From MWCR01 sp041665165 (lineage in GTDB: Bacteria > Patescibacteriota > Patescibacteriia > 2-12-FULL-60-25), in contig JBAYJJ010000043.1 of the NCBI GenBank assembly GCA_041665165.1, positions 1 through 10,073 on the forward strand: 10,073 bases of DNA, in the 5' to 3' direction. How positions within the stretch are numbered: position 1 is the first letter of the stretch; each line of letters opens with the position of its first letter. The notes under the pieces were generated by a model, which was not told the origin of the DNA, did not search any database, and saw nothing but the letters and a program-made list of their open reading frames with translations. Position numbers and translations under genes: made by a program. Below, in pieces: positions 1 through 5,920 of the stretch.

Positions 1-801
1 ATGGCTTGGATGCTGGATGAGTATGAAAAGATAAAAGGCCATCACGAGCCAGGCATGATTACAGGCAAGCCTTTGGAATTGGGCGGGATTGCTTTGCGCA
101 GTGACGCGACTGCAAAAGGCGGGTTTATTGTCGCAAAATCATATATAGAAAAAATGGGGTTAGCCTCAACCGGCCTCAAGGTCGCTGTCCAAGGTTTTGG
201 AAATGCAGGTTCATTTTTGGCGAGCATGATGCATGATGCAGGACATAAAGTCATCGCAGTCAGCGACAGCAAGGGCGGTGTAGCATCGGCTGAAGGTTTG
301 GATATAGAAGCTTTGATGCAAGAAAAATCATCAGGCAAACAAGTCCAAGATTGCGGCCAAGGCATGCCAATTACCAATGAGCAAATTCTTGAAGTGGAAT
401 GTGATGTTCTAGTTTTGGCTGCATTGGAAAATCAAATCACCCTGGTTAATGCTGACAAGGTCAAAGCCAAGGTCATTCTGGAATTGGCCAATGGGCCAGT
501 CTCAGCCGAGGCTGACAAGGTCTTGTTTGCCAAGGGCGTGAACATCATTCCAGACATCTTAGCCAACTCGGGCGGCGTAACTGTCAGCTATTTTGAGTGG
601 GCCCAGAACCGGACCGGCAATATCTTGGACGAAAATTATCTGGCCACGAAATTGGAACAAATGATGCTAGAGGCTTGGACCAAGGTTTACGATAAATTCA
701 TGGAAAAGGGACAAAAAGTAGATTTAAGGACCTGTGCGTATATCTTGGCCATGCGCCGCATTCTAGCGGCCGAGAAAGCCAGGGGAGGCCTTAATAGGTA
801 G
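1..801 (+). CDS. gdhA: Glutamate dehydrogenase, C-terminal part (5' end outside window)
   Basis: Catalyses the reversible oxidative deamination of glutamate to 2-oxoglutarate and ammonia with NAD(P), in the cytoplasm. The 266 visible residues cover the end of the substrate-binding domain (MAWMLDEYEKIKGHHEPGMI, then TGKPLELGG) and the whole Rossmann domain. The dinucleotide-binding loop GFGNAG is at about residues 65-70. The family signature PDILANSGGVTVSYFEW is at about 184-200. Full-length enzymes are about 410-450 aa, so roughly 150 N-terminal residues lie upstream. The ATG at base 1 is therefore an internal methionine. The gene ends at a TAG. The next promoter starts five bases later, and I see no terminator between them. 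Family assignment is very secure; NAD versus NADP specificity cannot be told from this part. Confidence 0.96.
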   Translation: MAWMLDEYEKIKGHHEPGMITGKPLELGGIALRSDATAKGGFIVAKSYIEKMGLASTGLKVAVQGFGNAGSFLASMMHDAGHKVIAVSDSKGGVASAEGLDIEALMQEKSSGKQVQDCGQGMPITNEQILEVECDVLVLAALENQITLVNADKVKAKVILELANGPVSAEADKVLFAKGVNIIPDILANSGGVTVSYFEWAQNRTGNILDENYLATKLEQMMLEAWTKVYDKFMEKGQKVDLRTCAYILAMRRILAAEKARGGLNR

Positions 802-805
802 AGAT

Positions 806-834
806 TTGACGTAAAACCGGTCCTGGGCTATATT
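806..834 (+). promoter_or_regulatory. Sigma70-type promoter for tRNA-Thr/rpmG
   Basis: TTGACG (806-811), a 17-base spacer, then TATATT (829-834). This is a near-consensus housekeeping promoter placed 5 bases after the glutamate dehydrogenase stop. The expected start is near 841, giving a leader of about 47 bases before the tRNA. It is read from sequence only. Confidence 0.7.
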
Positions 835-887
835 AAGGCCCTGTAGGAGGGTTTAAAGGCTAGTCGACCTGCTTAATTAGTCGCCGA

Positions 888-962
888 GCCTAGGTAGCTC
901 AGCGGTAGAGCAACGGTTTTGTAAACCGTAGGTCGCGGGTTCAAACCCCGCCCTAGGCTCCA
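888..962 (+). tRNA. tRNA-Thr (anticodon TGT), CCA encoded
   Basis: A full cloverleaf can be folded by hand. Acceptor GCCTAGG (888-894) pairs with CCTAGGC (952-958). The D stem is GCTC/GAGC (897-900/908-911). The anticodon stem is ACGGT/ACCGT (913-917/925-929) around the loop TTTGTAA, with anticodon TGT at 920-922. The T arm is GCGGG, TTCAAAC, CCCGC (935-951). Discriminator T959 is followed by encoded CCA (960-962). It reads threonine ACA codons and probably other ACN by wobble. The gene lies 21 bases upstream of rpmG, probably in one transcript. Confidence 0.97.
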
Positions 963-983
963 CTCCATACACTTAATAAAAGT

Positions 984-1139
984 ATGTCACAAGACAATTT
1001 GATTAAACTGGAATGCACGAACTGCAAGACAGTGAAATACCATTCATTTAAGAACAAGAAGACCTTGAAAGCAAGGCTTGAGCTTAAGAAATATTGTAAT
1101 TCCTGCAAAGCTCACCAATTGCACAAGGAGACCAAATAA
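984..1139 (+). CDS. rpmG: 50S ribosomal protein L33
   Basis: A 51-residue basic protein of the large ribosomal subunit. It starts MSQDNLIKLECTNCKTVKYH and ends at TAA 1137-1139. Two CxxC knuckles (C11/C14 and C38/C41) form the zinc ribbon of the Cys-containing (C+) L33 type. Length and the Lys-rich middle fit the family, whose usual size is about 50-55 aa. There is no Shine-Dalgarno sequence before the ATG (context aataaaagt). It follows tRNA-Thr by 21 bases and is closed by a strong terminator starting two bases after its stop. The tRNA plus rpmG therefore forms a short unit, and secE/nusG, which commonly follow rpmG, are not here. Confidence 0.93.
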   Translation: MSQDNLIKLECTNCKTVKYHSFKNKKTLKARLELKKYCNSCKAHQLHKETK

Positions 1140-1140
1140 C

Positions 1141-1165
1141 AAAAATCCGGCAGAGCCGGATTTTT
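1141..1165 (+). terminator. Intrinsic terminator of the tRNA-Thr/rpmG unit
   Basis: AAAAATCCGGC (1141-1151), loop AGA, GCCGGATTTTT (1155-1165). This is a perfect 11-bp hairpin with a T run. Its A/T symmetry would let it work on both strands, but the nearest gene it can close is rpmG. Confidence 0.9.
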
Positions 1166-1251
1166 GAATTTCGAATATCCGCTGCGCTGAATTTCGAATA
1201 TCGCTTTCGGATGGTTTGTGGCGACATTCGATATTCGACATTCGATATTCG
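1166..1251. repeat. Inverted heptamer repeat element, copy A
   Basis: The left arm is GAATTTC GAATATC (1166-1179), spacer CGCTGCGCT (1180-1188), then GAATTTC GAATATC (1189-1202). A 20-base loop spans 1203-1222. The right arm is four contiguous heptamers in inverted sense, GACATTC GATATTC GACATTC GATATTC (1223-1250). The inner left pair (1189-1202) pairs with 1230-1243 at 13 of 14 positions. The element fills the gap between the rpmG terminator and the HD-domain gene. A second copy with the same 9-base spacer lies in reverse orientation inside cca (7496-7562). Confidence 0.8.
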
Positions 1252-1273
1252 TTGTAATATCATTCTTAGGAAT

Positions 1274-1837
1274 ATGCAACCTATCTATTCCCAGGCAGTC
1301 CAGCATGCCATGGAATTCGCAGCCATGAAGCACGAGGGCCAGTGGCGCAAGCACCCGTATCTGAACATCCCTTTCATATCCCATCCTGCTTCAGTCGGTC
1401 TGATGCTGGCCAGGGCCGGGTATAACGATGATGTCGTGGTCGCTGGCATTTTGCATGACGTGATCGAGGACTGCAAAGTCACGGCAGAACAGATGGCGGA
1501 TCAGTTCGGCGAAAAAGTCGCCCAGCTCGTGGTGCAGGTCAGCCAGCCACAAAATATGACTTGGATGGAAAAAAAGGAGTTTTACCGCAAAACTTTAGAC
1601 GTGGCCCAGCTTGAGGCTTTGGCCATTGCCGCGGCTGACCATACTTACAACATCCACACTTTGGTTGAGGGCATGACCATCAATCCGCGCATGCGCATGT
1701 CGTTTGAAGTGACTTTGGAAGACAGGCTCCAGCACGAAAAAATGTGCTATGAAATAATCAGCCGCAGATTGCCGGGTGATTTGGCGGACGAGTTGAGCCA
1801 AGCCGTAGCCAGCCTAGAGCAATTCGTTTCCAGCTAG
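1274..1837 (+). CDS. HD-domain phosphohydrolase, short (p)ppGpp hydrolase (RelA/SpoT HD) type
   Basis: 187 residues, cytosolic. HD-family metal and substrate motifs are in order: FISHPASV with H37, GILHDVIED with H61-D62 and E65-D66, and AADHTYNIHTL with D122 and N126. These match the HP, HDxxED and D..xN motifs of the RelA/SpoT hydrolase domain. No synthetase, TGS or ACT domain follows, so it resembles small alarmone hydrolases (MESH1-like), which remove pyrophosphate from ppGpp using Mn2+. Activity on ppGpp is inferred. I chose ATG 1274 because it follows AGGA (1268-1271, close spacing) and fits the start of the HD fold. An upstream GTG-type extension would translate the repeat element. The nuclease gene starts one base after the stop. 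Confidence 0.8.
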   Translation: MQPIYSQAVQHAMEFAAMKHEGQWRKHPYLNIPFISHPASVGLMLARAGYNDDVVVAGILHDVIEDCKVTAEQMADQFGEKVAQLVVQVSQPQNMTWMEKKEFYRKTLDVAQLEALAIAAADHTYNIHTLVEGMTINPRMRMSFEVTLEDRLQHEKMCYEIISRRLPGDLADELSQAVASLEQFVSS

Positions 1838-1838
1838 T

Positions 1839-3323
1839 ATGTTAGAAGACAAAGGCTTTTTAACCGCAACGGATTATTACAAATTCCTCCAGTGCCCTCA
1901 CTGGCCTTATTATGATCTGTACGCCACAGACGAGGAAAAAAAGCTTAAGAGGGAACTCACGCCCGGCGAGCAAAAAAGACTGGAAAACGGCGTAACCAAT
2001 GAGAAAGAGATTATCGATACAATCAAGGACGCACAAGAGGTTGTTGAAGCGCCCCAGACCAAAAACATACCCAATGACTTCGCGTCCACTTTGGAGCTGA
2101 TGCGCAAGGGCGTGCCTTTGATATACCAAGGTACGCTCATGGATGGCGATCATGCCGGCCGGCCTGATCTGCTCAAAAAAGTCCAAGGCCAAAGTGTTTT
2201 TGGCGATTGGTATTATGTGCCAATGGACATCAAAAGCTCACACGAAGTGGAAAAATATCATCGTTTGCAATTGATGTTCTATGCGGTTTTGCTAGAGAGT
2301 ATCCAGGAAAGGTTTCCGGGCCGTGGCTACATCATCAACAAAGACGGGGAAATGGAAGTTGAGTTGGGCGAAAACGTAGCAGAATTCGAGGAGATCACCA
2401 AAGAATTGGAAGCAATCCGGGCAGGCGAAAAACCCGAACCAGTCCTGCGCAAGACCTGCAAGGAAACAGGCGTGTGGGGTGAAGTGTGCCAGAAGTATGC
2501 AGAGTCCTTGAATGACATTGCCTTGCTGTTCAATGTGGACGTCAACAAGCTCAAGGCTTTGCGCGAGCTCAAAGTCAGGACCATACAAGACGCAGCAGAA
2601 ATGGATATCATGGATTTGGATGGCAAAGCGCCTGGGTTGAGATTGCATGGCCTGGAAGTCGCCAAGCTCCAAGCCCAGTCATTGCTTAGGAGCCAGGTGA
2701 TTGTGCGCGAACCCATTTTTTTGCCGGCCGCTGTCATGGAAATCCATTTTGATATCGAAAGCGATCCGCCGAATGATACTGATTATTTGTTCGGCTTGCT
2801 TATCCGCACGCCACAGGGCCAGGAGTACAAGGCTTTTGTGGCCAGGTCTTTGGAAGAAGAAGGCAAGATGTGGCACGAATTCTTGGATTGGCTGGCCACG
2901 CTCAATCAACCCTACCAAGTCATGCACTATGCCTCGTTTGAGCGCATACGCCTCAACGTTCTCAGGGCCAGATATGGTGGCAGCCCGCATCTTGATCTGT
3001 TCATGGAGCGCATGGTGGATCTGAAAAAGATCGCGACATCCTCGCTTGTGTTCCCTTTGTATTTTTACGGTTTGAAATACATCGCCAAGTTTTTGGGTTT
3101 TTCATGGCGTGGCAATGTCAAAGGCGGGGGACAGTCAGTGGATGTATTTGAAGAATATTTGCGGACAAAAAATGAAGATCTGCTCCAGCAGATCATTACC
3201 TATAACGAAGATGATGTGCGGGCCACAGCAGTGCTCGCTGACTGGTGTAGGGCTTATGCTGGCACGCGCACAGCTTACGACAAGCCGTTCCCGTGGGAGT
3301 CTGGAATACCCTCGTCGTTCTAA
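1839..3323 (+). CDS. TM0106-type RecB-like nuclease with C-terminal RNase H-like (YprB-type) domain
   Basis: 494 residues. The N-terminal half has the PD-(D/E)XK RecB/Cas4-like core: GRPDLL with D110, the catalytic DIK with D130 and K132, then HRLQLMFYAV with the Q144xxxY148 motif. Cysteines near the start (LQCPHW) and in the middle (RKTCKETG...GEVCQKY) are placed as in Cas4/AddB-like iron-sulfur clusters, but cluster binding is only possible. The C-terminal half is a DEDD-type RNase H-like exonuclease: FDIESD with D305 and E307, HYASFE at 363-368, and YNEDDVRAT at 455-463. Proteins of this architecture are predicted nucleases of unproven role. It starts one base after the HD hydrolase stop with no separate Shine-Dalgarno, which suggests translational coupling. 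Confidence 0.85.
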   Translation: MLEDKGFLTATDYYKFLQCPHWPYYDLYATDEEKKLKRELTPGEQKRLENGVTNEKEIIDTIKDAQEVVEAPQTKNIPNDFASTLELMRKGVPLIYQGTLMDGDHAGRPDLLKKVQGQSVFGDWYYVPMDIKSSHEVEKYHRLQLMFYAVLLESIQERFPGRGYIINKDGEMEVELGENVAEFEEITKELEAIRAGEKPEPVLRKTCKETGVWGEVCQKYAESLNDIALLFNVDVNKLKALRELKVRTIQDAAEMDIMDLDGKAPGLRLHGLEVAKLQAQSLLRSQVIVREPIFLPAAVMEIHFDIESDPPNDTDYLFGLLIRTPQGQEYKAFVARSLEEEGKMWHEFLDWLATLNQPYQVMHYASFERIRLNVLRARYGGSPHLDLFMERMVDLKKIATSSLVFPLYFYGLKYIAKFLGFSWRGNVKGGGQSVDVFEEYLRTKNEDLLQQIITYNEDDVRATAVLADWCRAYAGTRTAYDKPFPWESGIPSSF

Positions 3324-3335
3324 TCGCATCCGATC

Positions 3336-3372
3336 GTCATCCTGAACGAAGCCTGGCGGAGTGAAGGATCTC
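3336..3372. repeat. GTCATCCTGAAC...GAAGGATCTC dispersed intergenic repeat
   Basis: The ends ATCCT...AGGAT form an imperfect inverted repeat just after the nuclease stop. The text GTCATCCTGAACGAAG...GTGAAGGATC has the look of a REP-like intergenic repeat seen in many bacterial genomes. A related, more compact copy is at 8061-8085. Confidence 0.5.
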
Positions 3373-3391
3373 CACTTGCTTACAGTTATAA

Positions 3392-3431
3392 AAAGAGCGC
3401 ACCCGGACGGCGAGAGCGGAGTGTGCTCTTT
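3392..3431 (-). terminator. Terminator of the minus-strand two-gene unit
   Basis: AAAGAGCGCAC (3392-3402) pairs with GTGTGCTCTTT (3421-3431) through 11 positions with one G-U pair. CCG (3403-3405) can also pair with CGG (3417-3419) inside. Read on the minus strand the stem ends in CTCTTTTTAT, a proper T run. It lies 23 bases after the stop of the minus-strand gene and also separates it from the convergent nuclease gene. Confidence 0.7.
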
Positions 3432-3434
3432 GCC

Positions 3435-3449
3435 GCGCGGATGCGCGAG
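3435..3449 (-). repeat. 15-bp GC-rich repeat after the second small gene (copy 1)
   Basis: Plus-strand GCGCGGATGCGCGAG, identical to 3763-3777. On the minus strand it begins 4 bases past the TGA of the 97-aa gene. CGCG-CATC-CGCG can form a short hairpin. Confidence 0.75.
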
Positions 3450-3453
3450 GGAT

Positions 3454-3747
3454 TCAAGAGAGTTGTTCGATGCCTGCGATAACAACTCTTGTGTTTCGAC
3501 CATAACCGTCCTCAATAGGGGGAAGTGGAATGCAGGTTCCCTTGACTGTTTCGAATAACGGAGCAACCCCATGATAGAGCGAGTTAGGGCCTATACCGTC
3601 AACTCCGCTCTGTTGCCGTGCGAACACTGCGAGAGCTTGTGCAAGAGCAAGTGCATCCGGATACTCCTCTTCAACATCCGAACGTTGCACGATTCGATAG
3701 CCCTGTTCGCTCACCTCTACTATGACCAACTTGAATCTGTATCTCAT
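3454..3747 (-). CDS. Small protein of unknown function (97 aa)
   Basis: Not recognised. It reads MRYRFKLVIVEVSEQGYRIV... and ends in ...VVIAGIEQLS. The composition is that of a real soluble protein: an N-terminal beta-rich stretch, an Ala/Leu-rich helix at about residues 34-46 (DALALAQALAVFA), and a Pro/Gly-rich C-terminal third. There is one Cys (in GTCIPLPP), no signal peptide and no membrane segment. ATG 3747 is preferred over an upstream in-frame TTG (3759) because GGAAG lies 5 bases before it. It is the second gene of a minus-strand pair, 30 bases after the membrane gene, sharing its promoter and followed by a terminator. That operon-like arrangement is the main reason to accept it. Confidence 0.7.
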   Translation of the reverse strand: MRYRFKLVIVEVSEQGYRIVQRSDVEEEYPDALALAQALAVFARQQSGVDGIGPNSLYHGVAPLFETVKGTCIPLPPIEDGYGRNTRVVIAGIEQLS

Positions 3748-3762
3748 GACTTCTTCCAATCT

Positions 3763-3777
3763 GCGCGGATGCGCGAG
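3763..3777 (-). repeat. 15-bp GC-rich repeat between the two small genes (copy 2)
   Basis: Plus-strand GCGCGGATGCGCGAG, identical to 3435-3449. On the minus strand it directly abuts the TAA of the 64-aa gene and lies just upstream of the Shine-Dalgarno of the next gene. Confidence 0.75.
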
Positions 3778-3972
3778 TTACGAACGACGATGAGCTGTCC
3801 ACAGAAGAAGTGCAGGCCAGCCTACGATGAGAAATAGCGCCCCGAGCAGGAGCCAGGCGTTATTTATCCAGAGGGCAGCAATCGCAGCAGGTAGACCAAT
3901 GAACCATGCCATTACGATGAACAGCGCCTCACCCGGTCCTAATTCGCCGCGTTTGAGTTTTTGAAGATACAT
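3778..3972 (-). CDS. Small membrane protein of unknown function (64 aa)
   Basis: Not recognised. After a basic start (MYLQKLKRGELGPGEALF) come two hydrophobic helices, at about residues 17-35 (ALFIVMAWFIGLPAAIAAL) and 39-58 (NAWLLLGALFLIVGWPALLL), ending in a basic tail (HRRS). This predicts a two-helix inner-membrane protein with both ends in the cytoplasm. The ATG is well supported by AGGGAG six bases upstream. It is the first gene behind the consensus promoter at 4035-4063, with a leader of about 55 bases. Small double-pass proteins of this kind can be pore-forming, regulatory or structural; nothing here decides among these. Confidence 0.75.
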   Translation of the reverse strand: MYLQKLKRGELGPGEALFIVMAWFIGLPAAIAALWINNAWLLLGALFLIVGWPALLLWTAHRRS

Positions 3973-4034
3973 GCTTCTCTCCCTGTGAGATGTCTCAATT
4001 TTCCGCGCTGGAATATGGGTCTGTTTGATGCTTA

Positions 4035-4063
4035 AACATAGTAGAAAAAATGCTTTCTGTCAA
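4035..4063 (-). promoter_or_regulatory. Consensus sigma70-type promoter of the minus-strand pair
   Basis: On the minus strand, TTGACA (4063-4058), 17 bases, then TATGTT (4040-4035). The -35 is a perfect consensus. The predicted start is near 4028, about 55 bases before the ATG at 3972. It is among the strongest promoters in the window, notable for two small unknown genes. Confidence 0.75.
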
Positions 4064-4118
4064 CCCCAGAAAGTCGCAAAAACAAGTTATTTTTGCTTAA
4101 ATAAGCCAGAATTTACGT

Positions 4119-5339
4119 TTAAGACGTAGTTAAATCGTTTTTAGGATCTTCTTCTGCCATCGGCGCTGCCCTCCACACCAGGGCGCGGCGCATTGTGTTT
4201 GCTGGTTTGGCTCCGCGCGTCCAAATCAAGGATCCAACAAGGCAGCACAATGGAATCGCGAGGATAATCCCGAATAGGGCCGCAATGGGCAGGATCAGGG
4301 TCTGAGCTACCAAGTCCATGTTAAGCAAACGCAACCAGTCTGTTTCAGCTGAAATTTGAGTTGCTATGGCAGGCAAGGCAAAGCCTAGGCTGGCCAGGGT
4401 CAAGATGGGTGCCATAGTGCCCAGATGATCCCAGCCAATGCTCATGCCTGCCTTGAAAAGGCTTTTAAGGTCAGAATTGGGATTGACCCGCTTTAGCTCA
4501 GCAATGCCCGCAATTATGGAAACGCAAATGTCTTGGATAATGGCAAAAGTAGCCAGCAGGATTCCCAGCAGGAAAATGCCTTGCAGATCGCCAAGCCCTG
4601 AAAAATAATTTTGATTTGTTTCGTTTGCCGGGCTGGACAAGTGCGCCCAGGCTGAAAACAGGCTGACGGTCAGGCAGGTGACTGAGATCCCGAGCAAAAC
4701 TCCGAGGAGCGAGGCTAAAGATTTTTTGTTCCAGCCTTTGAACAACAAAAGCCCGCAGGCGCTCAAAAGGCTGAAACTGATCAAGGTGATTATGATTGCG
4801 GGCCAGTCTTTCATGCCCAGGGGCAAGAGCACATAGTTGACGATGAGCAGTGACAAGGCTAAGAACAGCCCGATCCTCAGGCCAGCTGTGCCAGCCAGCA
4901 AAAACAGGGCAATGGCCAGAAGAATGAAAATCCAAAAATAAATCGGATAGCGGTCGTAGTTCTCAAAATAGATTTTAGGCTGGCTGTTCAAGTCGATCTG
5001 GGAAAAAGCAACCAGTCTGTCGCCGGCTTGCGGGTTTAGCCTGGCCAGATCAGGCTCGTTCTGCATTTTGGAAAAAGTGAAACTCTGGCCTTTTCTTTTG
5101 CCGCTTAAGAACTCAATCGTATATTTTATGGTCTGTGAAGTCTCTGTGCCGTTGACTATGGATTGGTGCTGTACGGTTTTGACCAAAACACGGTCATAAG
5201 TGCCATATTGCGAATGTTCTTCAATAGGCGCTGTTTGGTCTGTACTGGTCGGAGATTGGGCCAAAGCCGGGGTTTGTATCAAAAATCCAAGCCCTAAAGC
5301 CAGGATCAATGCTATTTTGCCCACACCCCCTTTTTGCAT
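4119..5339 (-). CDS. YibE/F family integral membrane protein
   Basis: 406 residues. An N-terminal signal (hydrophobic residues 8-22, likely cleavage after ALA-28) is followed by an extracytoplasmic domain (about 30-130). About eight membrane helices follow from YPIYFWIFILLAIALFLLAG onward. The family region is QDICVSIIAGIAELKRVNP...SIGWDHLGTMAPILTLA, which matches the conserved E-K/R-x-NP and iG.D..GTM block of YibE/F proteins. Their function is not settled; transport has been suggested. The start ATG 5339 has no Shine-Dalgarno and may be leaderless (see promoter). A weak palindrome after the stop has no T run, so no terminator is called. The C-terminal tail is acidic and cytosolic (EEDPKNDLTTS). 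The gene is divergent from tRNA-Pro. Confidence 0.85.
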   Translation of the reverse strand: MQKGGVGKIALILALGLGFLIQTPALAQSPTSTDQTAPIEEHSQYGTYDRVLVKTVQHQSIVNGTETSQTIKYTIEFLSGKRKGQSFTFSKMQNEPDLARLNPQAGDRLVAFSQIDLNSQPKIYFENYDRYPIYFWIFILLAIALFLLAGTAGLRIGLFLALSLLIVNYVLLPLGMKDWPAIIITLISFSLLSACGLLLFKGWNKKSLASLLGVLLGISVTCLTVSLFSAWAHLSSPANETNQNYFSGLGDLQGIFLLGILLATFAIIQDICVSIIAGIAELKRVNPNSDLKSLFKAGMSIGWDHLGTMAPILTLASLGFALPAIATQISAETDWLRLLNMDLVAQTLILPIAALFGIILAIPLCCLVGSLIWTRGAKPANTMRRALVWRAAPMAEEDPKNDLTTS

Positions 5340-5357
5340 GTATCAATGCTATATTGC
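5305..5357. repeat. Pair of 16-bp direct repeats flanking the YibE/F start codon
   Basis: ATCAATGCTATTTTGC (5305-5320) and ATCAATGCTATATTGC (5342-5357) match at 15 of 16 positions and are 37 bp apart. One lies in the first codons of the gene. The other covers the proposed -10. Each contains an imperfect CAAT-N5-ATTG palindrome, so a paired operator is possible. Confidence 0.5.
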
Positions 5358-5375
5358 GCGCTAAAATCTTGCCAG
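5348..5375 (-). promoter_or_regulatory. Possible promoter of the YibE/F gene (leaderless start)
   Basis: On the minus strand, CTGGCA (5375-5370), 16 bases, then TATAGC (5353-5348). Each hexamer matches consensus at 4 of 6. The start would fall within about two bases of the ATG at 5339, so the message would be leaderless, consistent with the missing Shine-Dalgarno. Its -35 overlaps the -35 of the divergent tRNA-Pro promoter. Confidence 0.35.
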
Positions 5376-5397
5376 GGGAAATTGTTTCTGGTACTAT
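5369..5397 (+). promoter_or_regulatory. Promoter of tRNA-Pro
   Basis: TTGCCA (5369-5374), 17 bases, TACTAT (5392-5397); each hexamer matches consensus at 5 of 6. The expected start is near 5404, eight bases before the tRNA. Confidence 0.65.
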
Positions 5398-5411
5398 CTG
5401 CAAACCAAAAA

Positions 5412-5487
<76 letters not shown>

Positions 5488-5490
5488 CAT

Positions 5491-5515
5491 AAAAAGACCT
5501 GTCAGAGGTCTTTTT
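5491..5515 (+). terminator. Intrinsic terminator of tRNA-Pro
   Basis: AAAAAGACCT (5491-5500), loop GTCAG, AGGTCTTTTT (5506-5515). This is a perfect 10-bp stem with a T run, three bases after the CCA end. Confidence 0.9.
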
Positions 5516-5530
5516 GTATTTGATAGTAAC

Positions 5531-5562
5531 TTGACTATATCGGATTTTTATTGCATTATAAC
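5531..5562 (+). promoter_or_regulatory. Probable promoter of the HicB/HicA-like pair
   Basis: TTGACT (5531-5536), 17 bases, CATTAT (5554-5559), overlapping a better -10 match TATAAC (5557-5562) at longer spacing. The predicted start is about 5566-5569, only a few bases before ATG 5573, so the first gene may be leaderless. Confidence 0.45.
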
Positions 5563-5572
5563 AGCGCATTCT

Positions 5573-5920
5573 ATGCGTTTATTGAATAAAACAATCAGTT
5601 TAGCGGCTAATGCCATGCGTCGGTGCGGTTATGATTTTAACGAGCAAGCCGATTGCCGCGTGCAGGATATGAAAAAAGAAATTCGTCAATTGGGCGGAAG
5701 CATTGAATTTAAGATAGAGCAATATCCTGACGGTTCCTGGGCGGCAGAATCGACCAATGTTGATGGCATAATAACAGGCGGCGAAAGCACAAAGAAAATT
5801 TCTTTTACAATAAAGGATGCGATTTTTACTTACTTCGGCATACCGCCTCAACTTTGTACCGATAATCTCTTGAGGGCGGATAATGAGCCTGTTACCGTCA
5901 AGCAACAGGTTTATGTCTAG
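5573..5920 (+). CDS. hicB: HicB-like antitoxin
   Basis: 115 residues from ATG 5573. The core from about residue 43 reads SIEFKIEQYPDGSWAAES..., then GIITGGESTKK and FTIKDAIFTYFGIP. This is the HicB pattern of a DGxWxA strand, a G-x-x-T-x-G turn and a helix ending KDAIxxYF, a degenerate RNase H-like fold. In HicAB modules this protein binds and silences the HicA mRNA interferase and often represses the operon. The usual DNA-binding tail is not obvious; the C-terminus after the core is short. The start is uncertain: ATG 5573 follows the promoter closely without Shine-Dalgarno, while ATG 5669 would give an 83-aa protein that begins just before the core. The order antitoxin-toxin is reversed from the E. 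coli hicAB order. Confidence 0.6.
   Translation: MRLLNKTISLAANAMRRCGYDFNEQADCRVQDMKKEIRQLGGSIEFKIEQYPDGSWAAESTNVDGIITGGESTKKISFTIKDAIFTYFGIPPQLCTDNLLRADNEPVTVKQQVYV

Noticed and set aside
814..850. Terminator for glutamate dehydrogenase at GGGC...GCCC
   Set aside because: The stem is only about four pairs without a T run and overlaps the -10 box of the tRNA promoter.
1211..1273. N-terminal extension of the HD hydrolase (DIRYSTFDIR...)
   Set aside because: It is the heptamer repeat element read in frame, open because the repeat has no stops. It has no ribosome site, and the HD fold starts after ATG 1274.
2292..2990. Several long minus-strand frames opposite the nuclease
   Set aside because: They are shadows of a coding region with clear catalytic motifs, with no ribosome sites or recognisable domains.
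3554..3560. Single GAATAAC heptamer
   Set aside because: One unit with no neighbours lies inside the 97-aa gene; chance is enough.
3361..3837. Plus-strand frames of 65 and 88 codons
   Set aside because: They are antisense to the minus-strand small genes, whose promoter, Shine-Dalgarno sites and terminator form a coherent unit.
4095..4106. GCTTAAATAAGC palindrome as the YibE/F terminator
   Set aside because: The stem is short and A/T-rich, and no T run follows on the minus strand.
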